Shown: positions 55,350 through 64,000 of the stretch, in pieces | How the letters are laid out: each line of letters opens with the position of its first letter | Position numbering within the stretch: position 1 is the first letter of the stretch | NCBI GenBank assembly: GCA_037367355.1 | Contig: CM074696.1 | Coordinates: 1,860,001 to 1,924,000 of the forward strand | Length of the DNA stretch: 64,000 nt | Direction: 5' to 3' | Source: Neoscytalidium dimidiatum | Taxonomy: Eukaryota > Ascomycota > Dothideomycetes > Botryosphaeriales > Botryosphaeriaceae | The notes under the pieces: generated by a model | Seen by the model: the letters and a program-made list of their open reading frames with translations, nothing else | What the model was told of the DNA's origin: nothing | Databases searched by the model: none | Position numbers and translations under genes: made by a program

Positions 55350-56520
55350 ATGACATCCTGGACCGAAATCAGGAACAACCTTCCGACGGAGGAGGAACAG
55401 CTTCAGTCAATCCGTCCCTTGATCCCTGGAAACCCAGCTCTTAACATGAGGCTGCTCATTTCGGAAGCATATTCTCGGGCATAGCCTCCTTGAGTCGAGC
55501 AATCAACGGACCCAGAGTACCAGAGAACGCCAGTGAGGACTGCGGCCAAGTCCTTCTGGAGTACTTCATTCGAGGACAAGCCTTTACTGTCAACCGTACT
55601 ATGCGGCCCTCCACCCCAGCCACCCCGCGACATCAGAATCGACCCCACAACACCAAACTAAAGATCAAGACCCCGACACCTACGATGGGGATCGGCGTAA
55701 GCTCAACGACTTCCTGGCCCAACTAGAGAATTACTTCGAATTCTACAAAGCATCATTCAAGGACGATGAGGAAAGGGTCCGCTTTGCAGGAACCTACCTC
55801 CGAGGTAACGCAGCACGGTGGTTCGAACCCTATCGAAAGGATTTCCGCTCGGCCATCCCACGTACGGAAACCAGTAGCCTGTTCGCCAACTACAATCGCT
55901 TCGCCGACGCAATCAGACAGCCTTTGGTAGCAAGAACGAGGAGCAGGAGGCCGCCCTTCGAATTCAGGACCTCCGACAAACCCGATCAGTCTCGGAATAT
56001 GTCACGGAATTCCGCATGCTCGCCTCCTACCTCAATTGGAACGACCAATCCCTCAAATACATCTTCTACAAGGGCCTAAAGCACAATGTGAAGGCCGAAT
56101 TCGCCCGCACCGGATTACCCAAGGACCTTAGCGAGACCATCGACACGGCCATCCGAGTCGACCAACAACTGTTCAATTTCAGACAAGAGACAGGCCAAAC
56201 CCGATACTCGGCCAACACCGCGCAACCTCGAAACAACCTACCCCGGGACCCATGGACTTAGATGCCAACCAACGACGAAACCTCGGCTGGCGCCGGAGGA
56301 AGAACAGCGACGGCGTGAAAGGGTCTTTGCTTCCACTGTGGAAAGCACGGACATATCAGCAGAAACTGCCCAGACAAACGAACCAGCAACCAGCGAACCA
56401 ACGACAAGAAAACCACCTCGGCTACTGAAGGACGACCGGAGACCCCAACCATGACACCATCCACTGGTCCACTTGTAGCATCGAAGCCTGCCCCATTCAC
56501 CAGGAAGCTAAGAACATCAG
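55350..56520 (+). pseudogene. Gag of the chromovirus, frameshifted
   Basis: An ATG at 55,350 begins the probable Gag. The retrotransposon-gag domain reads clearly at about 55,660-55,920 (KLNDFLAQLENYF, VRFAGTYLRGNAARWF) and continues in another frame at about 55,940-56,240 (VSEYVTEFRMLASYLNW, KAEFARTGLPKDL). A CCHC zinc knuckle (CFHCGKHGHISRNC) lies at 56,328-56,369. At least three frame changes separate these parts, one of them near 55,917-55,930. Confidence 0.75.
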
Positions 56521-56639
56521 CGGGTACCACCAAAAACTAGAAACGCCTACTGAACTGGGGCTACAGCAGGCGAGGCCCCTGCCCCACAGGACCATAGCAG
56601 CATCGACCGGAAAAACCACAGGACACCCACCAGAAAGCA

Positions 56640-59600
56640 AAGGAGACTCCGCAGAATACGGGAACCACTGGGTTGTCGTGACAAAAATCAATGGACGCCG
56701 AGCGCTCACCCTCATCGACTCCGCATCACAAGGGAACTACGTCTCAAACCGATTTGCAGAAAAAGCCAACCTAAAACCCAGAGAAAAGGACCAACCATAT
56801 CAGCTGAGAACTGTTGATGGATCCCCCAGCTCCTTTGGAGATGGAAAGGTAATCATCGAAACCCCGAAACTGACCCTCGAATACAAAAACCACAGGAACG
56901 TATCTGTCTAGACGTTACCAAGATCCCAAGTATGATGTCATTCTCGGCATCCCTTGGCAGAAGAAATGGAAAATACAATACGATTGGGACAATGGAGGAA
57001 TTACCCTCAAGTCCAGAGAACGAAACCAAGAACCAGAATGGAAACCACGCACCATAGCCGAACCGATTACCCACGTAAGCCTAATTTCGAAAGCTGCGCT
57101 GGAAAGGACCCGAAAGAAGGGGCAAGCAATTGGAATGATGTGGTATCGCCCCACCACTACAAACAAAGAAAGAACCCGACAGATTAGTGCCACCAGACGA
57201 GAAAAACCAGACTACCCGACACCCGTGGGAGGAGATGACCCCACCAGGATACACGAACAGTACCTTGATGGCGTTCCTAAGGAATACCACCGGTTCAAGG
57301 AAATTTTCAGAGAAAAGATCGAAGACGCACTACCGGAACACAGACCATGGGACCACGAGATCAACTTGAAACCAGGCACTGAACCCCGATTTGGACCCCT
57401 ATATCCAATGTCGGAAAAGGAGTTACAAGCAATGAGGGAACACTTGGACTTACTACTGAAGAAGGGATACATCCGACCCTCTCAATCCTCAGCAGGATTC
57501 CCCGTCCTCTTCGTACCAAAGCCCGGAGGCAAGTTACGCCTCTGTGTGGATTACCGATCCCTGAACGACATTACCATCAAAGACCGCTACCCTCTACCCC
57601 GCATCGATGAACTAAGGGATCGCCTCTCCGGGGCACGATTCTTCACCAAGTTAGACCTGCGGGATGGGTACCACCTTATCCGAATCAAGGAAGGACATGA
57701 ATGGAAAACCGCATTCAGAACTCGATACGGTTTGTACGAGTACTTGGTAATGCCTTTCGGACTTACCAACGCCCCTGCCACATTCCAAGCCCTTGTCAAC
57801 CACGTCCTACGAGAATATCTGGACCGATTCTGCACAGCCTACCTCGACGACATCCTGATCTACTCAGAAACCCTTGAAGAACACAAGGAACATGTATCCA
57901 AAGTCCTCCAGAAACTACTCGAATACAACCTCCGTCAAACCAGAAAATGTACCTTCCATGCCCAAAGGGTAGAATTCCTAGGCTTTATCATCGAACCAGG
58001 AAAAATAGTCATGGACCCAAAAAGGTGGAAGACATCCTGAAGTGGCCAGAACCAAGGAACGTCAAAGAAGTACAAGCCTTTTAGGGTTTGCCAACTTCTA
58101 CCGACGATTCATCAAACGATACTCGCATGTAGCCGAACCCTAATCCGACTCACCCGAAAATACCCCTTTCACCTGGGAAGCACCCCAACAAGAGGCGTTT
58201 GATCAACTCAAAGGGCCTTCGTAGAAGCGCCGGTACTCCTCATGTTCGATCCTGACAAGCCACTCTACCTCGAAACTGACGCATCCGACTATGCCATTGG
58301 CGCTACCCTCAGCCAGCCAGACGACGAGGGAAGATTACACCCTATCGCGTATTACTCGCAAAATGTCACCCGCCGAGCTCAATTACGAGATACACGACAA
58401 AGAACTGCTTGCGATCGTCACAGCGTTCAAGGAATGGCGACACTACCTTGAGGAGCTAACTACGAAATCACGGTATACTCGGATCACAAGAACCTGGGAT
58501 ACTTCACAACCACCAAGGTGTTAAACAGAAGACAAGTACGATGGGCAGAACAACTCGCCCCTTCTACTTCAAGATCCACTACCGCAAGGAAGTGAAAACG
58601 GCAAGGCCGACGCACTTAGCCGCAGAGCCGACCACGTGGAAGGAAAGCCAGAACTATCACCAGCAGTACTACGACAAAATGACGACGGCACGTTAGGCCC
58701 CAACCGCCCCCGAATCATTGAAGAATCCGACGCACCCTGGGAAGAACGAATACTGGCACCCATCATAAGGCTAGGGAGCCCCATCGACGACGACGAACCT
58801 CCACGAAACCCAACACCAGAGCAGGAGCCGGAGGACGAAGAGGAACCGCAGGACGAGGAACCCATACCAACACTTGAAGAAACCACGGAAGAGGCAGTAA
58901 ACGAGGAAGAAGATGACACCGCCACTTGGGAACAAATCATCCAAGGAAAATATAACAATGATCCGCTATCCCAAGAACTGCTTCAACGAATAGGCACCCC
59001 CGAACATGACGACCCCGACCTAGTCCAAGACCATAGAGGCAACATACTATTCCGCGGAAAAATCTACGTACCCACACCTCTGCGCAAACGGCTGACAAAG
59101 GAATACCACGAGTCCGCAGTTCACGGACACCCAGGAATGACAAGAACCTTGGAACGGCTTGCAAGACACTTCTACTTTCCCCGAATGAGGAAAGTAGTAG
59201 AGAAAGTCATCCAGGAATGTGACGAATGCGCAAAAACAAGGTGGCACGACATGCACCATACGGACAACTACAGCTCATCACAACACCAACCAAACCCTGG
59301 GAATCGGTCACAATGGATTTTATCACCGACCTGCCAAATTCAGTAGACCCTGTGACTAAAGCACGACACAACGCCATCCTGGTCATTGTCGACCGCCTGA
59401 CAAAATGGGCATACTTCATCCCTTGTAACAAAAATCGGAGCAGAAGGCTGCGCCTACCTCTTCCTCAGATATGTCTTCGCCCACCACGGGATGCCCAAGG
59501 AACTAATCACGGACCGAGACCCACGATTCAGAGCTAAGTTCTGGCAAACCTTGGTCCACAAGTTAGGAACTAAACACAAGATGTCAACAACGGCACACCC

Positions 59601-60484
59601 GCAAACCGATGGACAAACGGAACGAACCAACCAAACGCTAGAACAGTACCTAAGATTCTACCTGAATTACAGGCAAAACAACTGGGTCGAACTCCTACCA
59701 TTAGCCCAATACGCGTACAACAGCACATCAACGGAAGCCACACAAACCACGCCCTTCTACGCCAACTACGGATTCGACCCTACTGCCTTCGGAGAACCCA
59801 GATCTGCGAAGTACTCGCCCAAAAAGCTATGCTCAGAGCAGACCAGCTACGTGAACTACACCAGGAACTGGCCCGAGACATCAAATTCACCGCATACCGA
59901 ATGGCCATGTACCATGACAGACGGCGCCAGGCGTCGCCGCCCTGAAGGAGGGGATAAAGTCTGGCTCCTCAGAAAAACATCAAAACAACACGATCGAACG
60001 ACAAATTGGACCACAAGAAAATCGGACCCTACCAAATTGAGAAAAACTTTCACCTGTTTCCTTTAAACTCAGATTGCCAGAACAAGTGGGTATACACCCA
60101 GTTTTCCACATCTCTTTACTTGAACCCGCACACAGCAACGCCGAACCTGACCCAGAACTTGAAATACACCCCGATGACGCCGACAAAGAATGGGACGAGA
60201 AAATCTTGGATGGAGACTGGATCGACGGTCAATTTAAGTACCTCATCAAATGGGAAGGAGCGGATTCCGCCGGGAACCCGTGGGAACCCTCATGGGAACC
60301 AATCTCTTACCTTAACTGCGAGGAACTCATCCATGAATACCACCGACGAAACCCTGACCGCCCAAACCCAGAGCATCCTCCCACGACGCAACCCCGGAGG
60401 AGGCGTCAAGGACACCTGAAACTGGTCCACCGGTGCCTCTCGAGGAACCAGCCCGTCGGAACCCGCCACGTCACCACCGCCTGA
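56640..60484 (+). pseudogene. Pol of the chromovirus (PR-RT-RNH-IN-chromodomain), frameshifted
   Basis: Parts in order are: protease with LIDSASQG at about 56,711; reverse transcriptase at 57,135-58,015 with LFVPKPGGKLRLCVDYRSLN and YLDD at 57,840-57,851; RNase H start ([16 protein letters not shown]) at about 58,271; integrase zinc domain with HGHPG and CDEC at about 59,105-59,234; integrase core with WESVTMDFITD at about 59,300, ITDRDPRF at about 59,505 and AHPQTDGQTERTNQ; and chromodomain with FKYLIKWEG and NPWEPSWEPISYL at about 60,235-60,310. Interruptions are mostly single-base losses, for example at A5 58,019-58,023, T4 58,079-58,082 and CCC 58,138-58,140. Confidence 0.88.
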
Positions 60485-60556
60485 ACCAGATAACAAGGAC
60501 CCTGAGCCGCCCGCGCCTCCTGCGCCTCCTCAGCCTCAATGGCCGCCAACTCCCGC

Positions 60557-60955
60557 TCAAACAACTCCTGACCGGGAATCCAGGAAGGAAAGTGTCCGCA
60601 ACAGGCGGATCACCTTGGACCGAGAAGTGGTACGACGAACCAAACGTTGAGCCTCCTCTTGCAACCGCTGAATCTCGGCCTCATCCCTTTCGATCTCGCG
60701 CTGGGTCTGCTCAATCTGAGCCCGCACCCGGTCCCGTTGTTGATCCACACGACGAAACTCAATAGGGGAAGCCATGTCAGAAGGAAAGGAACAAAGGTGG
60801 CCTCGCTTGGCACACTCGTAACACCTCTTGGAATCCGGCGACACAAGACAACGAAGACGAGGTCTCTCCACACAAAAGGAACAACGTCTGGGAGCGTCAG
60901 TACCGTTACGAAGGATACGGGCGAGAAGCGCGCGTCGACGAGCGGAACTGGACAT
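60557..60955 (-). CDS. Antisense ORF inside the retrotransposon: Zn2Cys6-like plus coiled coil, 132 aa
   Basis: A complete minus-strand frame with an ATG at 60,955 is intact although gag-pol is not. Cysteines 25, 28, 36, 45, 48 and 55 give C-X2-C-X7-C-X8-C-X2-C-X6-C, very close to the fungal Zn(II)2Cys6 cluster. Residues about 67-105 are a heptad-rich Arg/Glu/Gln coiled coil (QIEQTQREIERDEAEIQRLQ), as in dimeric Gal4-type proteins. A TATAAAGG box on the same strand lies 47 nt upstream. It sits between the chromodomain and the 3' LTR. Similar short Cys-rich coiled-coil proteins occur as hypothetical genes in many Dothideomycetes (from memory, not searched). A DNA-binding or regulatory role is inferred. 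Confidence 0.7.
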   Translation of the reverse strand: MSSSARRRALLARILRNGTDAPRRCSFCVERPRLRCLVSPDSKRCYECAKRGHLCSFPSDMASPIEFRRVDQQRDRVRAQIEQTQREIERDEAEIQRLQEEAQRLVRRTTSRSKVIRLLRTLSFLDSRSGVV

Positions 60956-61001
60956 GACGGCAGAGAAATAATCTCAAGGGAACTAAGGAGGAGCTCAACT
61001 A

Positions 61002-61009
61002 CCTTTATA
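61002..61009 (-). promoter_or_regulatory. TATA box for the antisense ORF
   Basis: The minus strand reads GTATAAAGGTAG here, 47 nt before the antisense ATG at 60,955. The distance suits a short leader. It lies just inside the 3' LTR boundary, in element-specific DNA. Confidence 0.5.
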
Positions 61010-61048
61010 CTCGACCTTCGGGCCGAAGGTTGCCTAGAGGGGGGATAG

Positions 61049-61433
61049 TGTTACGGCACAGTCGCCCAGAAAGGCGGATAACGAAACCCTACGACTACTC
61101 ACCGCCCACGTGACCAACTCGGGGCCTAACTCGGCAGAATACCTACCGACACTGATGCACCAGACCACCGCACACTCGCTCAGCAAAGCTCGGACCACCG
61201 ATCAGTACTGATCAGTGGGTTAACATTACAGATCACTACTGATCGTACCGATCACTCCATGTATATAGACCACACTCATTTATCGTAGTTAGGACCCTCG
61301 TGGTCAACTTGTCAATTGATTCCTACCCTACTATTGTACGAACCTCCCCTGCCTACCACTGTATTGGCCCCTAGAAAGCCCAAGCTGCCTGACGACGCGC
61401 CTCGACTCCCCCAGAAAGAGTCCCGGCGTAACA
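61049..61433 (+). repeat. 3' LTR, 385 bp
   Basis: Same sequence as the 5' LTR, with TGTTAC...GTAACA ends. It has an extra AGAAA at about 61,373-61,377 and two extra C residues at about 61,408-61,412. It is followed by the GCCGG target duplication. Confidence 0.92.
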
Positions 61434-61438
61434 GCCGG
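61434..61438 (+). repeat. Right target-site duplication GCCGG
   Basis: Exact copy of 54,912-54,916, immediately after the 3' LTR. Confidence 0.85.
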
Positions 61439-62603
61439 TAGGGCCGCGGGAGGACTTGCACAAAAGTGGAAAACCCATAGAGACCAGAGTCAAGACGTAG
61501 ACTAGACTGGAGCATATATATTAGGACGTGCCCTTTCTACCTATAGCTATAGACTAGAAGAGGCAAGGTCTGGACAGTGTCTCCCACGTCTGAAACGCAG
61601 TTAAGATTTTCCCTAATTCTTGCTCAGGCTGTCATGGGGACACTAACCTCGCCCACAAGCCGGATTAAAAACCCACCCAGTGGCGGGAAAACCGTGCTAG
61701 CAATGCTTGGTCGCTCCAGGTGGTGTATTCCTTTCCAACTGCAGTGGTGTTCCGATATCTTTCCCTTCCCCGCATGACGCGCGTCTCATCGCGGTCTCAC
61801 GTGTTAGGGTCTTGGCGGCAGCTCCCGGCAGCAGCCTGCCAGCCACCGAGCCACTCCACTGCTATTTCATCTCCATCCATCCACCCACCCGCCTTTCCAC
61901 CATTCGTCTCTCGCTCCTGCCATCCGGCGCGCCTTTTGACGCCTGCCGTCGCCCTCCGCCTCTCCCCACCCCCCAAACAGGAACTCCGCACGCTGACGGA
62001 CGGCTCGACCGACGGCCTGCTAATCCCTCTCCGCCCACCATCGCTGTTCCCTCATAGGCATCCCACATCATCGCCCGCCCCGGCTACAGACAACCCAGTT
62101 GCGGTAAGGAGCAGGCCGTATAAAATTCCAGGACCTACCTGCCGAACGTCCGTCGGCTTCGACGCCGCTGCGGGAACCTTCTGCAGAAGACCTGGGGTCT
62201 GAGGGATCGCACTACGTGTGGTCGCCGCCTCCTGCCGCCTGGGCTCTAGTCAGCCCGTCGGACGTGGTGTGGACCAAGGTGCCGGCCCAACCGTTTGGAT
62301 ACTCGTGTCAGGGGATCAGGGCGCTTGCAAGCAGGCCGCACGCCTGTAGGGATCACGCTCGTGGTCGCCGGTTGCAGCCGCTGGCCTTGGACGGCTGTTC
62401 GAGCCGTGTTGTGGGTGAGGCAAGCAGGTTGGTATCGTCGAGTCAAGGCTGCTCTGGGGCTCAGCCTTCTAAAAGCCTGGGTGGGTGGGCTTCGTACATG
62501 TCGTGTGCGGGATTTTCCTTTGCCTTTTGCATCCTGTCCTCCGGCATTTGAATTCGCCCGTGTATCTAACAGTAGATTAGCTCCTGTTAGGCAACTCACG
62601 ACA
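61439..62603. other. Intergenic, no supported gene
   Basis: Several overlapping frames, none with a domain. Sequence at about 61,860-62,060 is rich in short CCATCC/CCACC tracts. It may be the upstream region of the decayed gene that follows. Confidence 0.45.
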
Positions 62604-63720
62604 ATGGCCATATTAAGTTCTGACACTACGAAGAGCGCCCAGTTCTCTAGTCCTGTGATCGTTGAGCGGACTAATGGCCAGGAAAACGTCGAGTACCTCG
62701 GGTTGGCCTCCCGTAAGTTTGCATCAGAGGTCAGCGTTGACGGCAACGCGAAGACTGCGCTATTGAAGATTCGCATACTTCTTCCACTTAAGGGGTTCGC
62801 AAACAGAAATACGTCTACCTCTACTTCTATCCTGAACGGATCATTTCTGTTTAGGCTTCCGACGGTACCGTGTCGGAAAAGGTGCGCGAGGGTTTTGCCC
62901 AGCCTGATAACTTCGTCCTACCCGATGACATTGTTGGCCTTCGATTCGCTCTTGAGCAACCTCCCGTGGTCGTCGGTCCGTCAGCCAGTCTGGAATCTAA
63001 GAGGGTCAAACATGTCTACGAGTCTATTTTCTCGTTGGCGCGCACGACAACTGCCACTTTGTACATTCGCAATCACGATACGTTGGGGCCGGATGCGGAG
63101 GTTCTTTAAGGCTTGAATGGTGGAGGCTTTTGCCTCCTGCCTGGCGATATCAAACAGCTCTACGTCGGATCCGGAGGATTCGTCATCTTGCAACATGGTA
63201 CCCAGGCTGAAAGTCCTCCTTCCTACGACGAATTAGCGTTGTCTTCCCCACCGTGGCTTCGCGGTAAGCTATCCCTATATCATTTTGAAGCCTTTAGTGA
63301 CAGCTGCTCCTCTTGGCCTCGTTGTACCTACGTGATCCTCTCCCACCTAAGAGGAAGCGAGCCGACAGCTCGTCGTCCAAATACCCTGATAACTGGAGGG
63401 CCGCTTTTGAGTTGCTGGAGAAGCGGTGGGAGGAGAAGCTTGAGGCGAGGCTTGAAGAGCGTCTGGCCGAGACTACGAAAACGATTATGGGCAAGGTCGA
63501 AGAGAGTCTGGACGCGCACATTGAGGATCTGCGCACCGAATTACGCGAGGAAATGTTTGAACAACACGATAGATCGGTAGGTGAGGCTGACGAGTTGATT
63601 GACGTGAGGCTTGATGAACGCCTTTTCGATTTGAAAGAAGAGGTGCGTGAGACCGTCAGGGAAGAGATGCAAGTGGTCAAAGACGATATTCGGGCCAATC
63701 TCAGAGACGCGTTGGAGTAG
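62604..63720 (+). pseudogene. Decayed coiled-coil gene with PPSY motif and RIP-type stops
   Basis: An ATG at 62,604 starts a frame to about 62,790. The reading then moves by one base, probably at the GGGG run near 62,790, into KQKYVYLYFYPERI. This second frame is broken only by TAG at 62,852-62,854 and TAA at 63,107-63,109. Both fit C-to-T at CpA (CAG/CAA originally). It continues through VGPSASLESKRVKHVYESI and ESPPSYDELALSS, then a likely short intron (GTAAGC at about 63,264 to GACAG at about 63,303). The last part has PPKRKRADSSS, a nuclear-signal-like patch, and an intact Glu/Arg-rich coiled coil to the stop at 63,718-63,720. I recall similar hypothetical proteins from other filamentous ascomycetes, but no function is known. 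Confidence 0.6.
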
Positions 63721-64000
63721 ATAGAGCCCACTTTCTACAATTATTGTTGCTGGTTATCAAACATCGTGTTTTTATCCGACGTACCGGTGCACTGACCTAA
63801 TGCCACCTGCTCCCCGTATGCCAATACAGAATTTCCATCATGAGCGTTGCCGTTGCTGTACCCTACCGTTGCGGTCTTACCTTTCGTGGGAAATGATCAC
63901 TTGCTGTATCGAGGCAACTCCTATCGAGCAGCTTCCTGCCGATAGCACGTTCAATAATATTGTTGAACTCTGATAATTATACCAAATAGATACAATAGAG

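Larger units (their letters stand above)
54917..61433 (+). mobile_element. Full-length Ty3/Gypsy chromovirus LTR retrotransposon
   Basis: The element is bounded by LTRs with TGTTAC...GTAACA ends and a perfect 5-bp target duplication GCCGG (54,912-54,916 and 61,434-61,438). Internal order is Gag with a CCHC knuckle, protease, reverse transcriptase, RNase H, integrase and a chromodomain, which defines a chromovirus. A purine-rich polypurine-like tract (AGAGGGGGGATAG) lies just before the 3' LTR. CpA is plentiful, so the copy has escaped RIP. Gag-pol is interrupted by many single-base frame changes. A separate antisense ORF lies between the chromodomain and the 3' LTR. Confidence 0.95.

Noticed and set aside
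1..64000. tRNA or rRNA genes
   Set aside because: I looked for B-box-like GGTTCRA and paired A-box sequences and saw none in convincing arrangement; a tRNA scanner would settle this.

Overview
The window is nuclear DNA of a filamentous ascomycete (Pezizomycotina; Dothideomycetes would fit, but the class is an inference). The evidence is short GT-AG introns of 48-64 nt with CTAAC/CTRAC-like branch points, fungal-only families (HET, Clr5, Gds1, fungal DUF2235) and an 11-kb block that looks destroyed by repeat-induced point mutation (RIP).

Layout. (1) 1-10,930: AT-rich, almost free of CpA/TpG but still holding CpG. It contains a plus-strand Tad1-like LINE relic, a minus-strand Ty3/Gypsy reverse-transcriptase relic, a long plus-strand frame interrupted by TAA/TAG, and a ~615-bp tandem duplication. 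It ends abruptly at ~10,930. (2) 10,930-15,600: low-density, gene-like ORFs of unknown function, one with a SUMO-interaction-like motif. (3) 15,730-18,363: an FHA-domain protein fused to a degenerate protein-kinase fold. (4) 18,364-23,000: decayed accessory DNA, with an inverted minisatellite island and a HET-domain gene broken by frame changes. (5) 24,291-29,072: a RING-type protein, a zinc cytidine/dCMP-deaminase-fold protein and a five-exon indoleamine 2,3-dioxygenase; a tandem hairpin repeat lies between the last two. (6) 33,185-38,352: TATA-binding protein, a peroxisomal FAD amine oxidase and an OMS1-like membrane methyltransferase (the last two divergent). A family of ~71-bp palindromes is scattered through this stretch and on to 38,875. 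(7) 42,216-49,642: a Gds1-type winged-helix protein and a DUF2235 hydrolase with a 501-nt intron. (8) 50,094-54,123: a four-exon Clr5-domain protein divergent from a small unknown gene. (9) 54,917-61,433: a young Ty3/Gypsy chromovirus with a 5-bp target duplication and LTRs that show no substitutions in my comparison. Its gag-pol is frameshifted, yet it carries an intact antisense ORF with a Zn2Cys6-like cysteine pattern, a coiled coil and its own TATA box. (10) 62,604-63,720: a decayed gene whose two internal stops are both of the RIP type.

The housekeeping genes (TBP, IDO, methyltransferase, Gds1, FAD oxidase) show no shared pathway and look like ordinary chromosome. The accessory content (HET, Clr5, retroelements, RIP block) lies towards both ends. 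The most unusual items are the antisense regulator-like ORF in the retroelement, the 71-bp palindrome family and the FHA-pseudokinase. Exon boundaries were read by eye from splice consensus and frame continuity. For TBP, IDO, Gds1, DUF2235, Clr5, FHA-kinase, FAD oxidase and the 134-aa gene, the exon sums are exact multiples of three.
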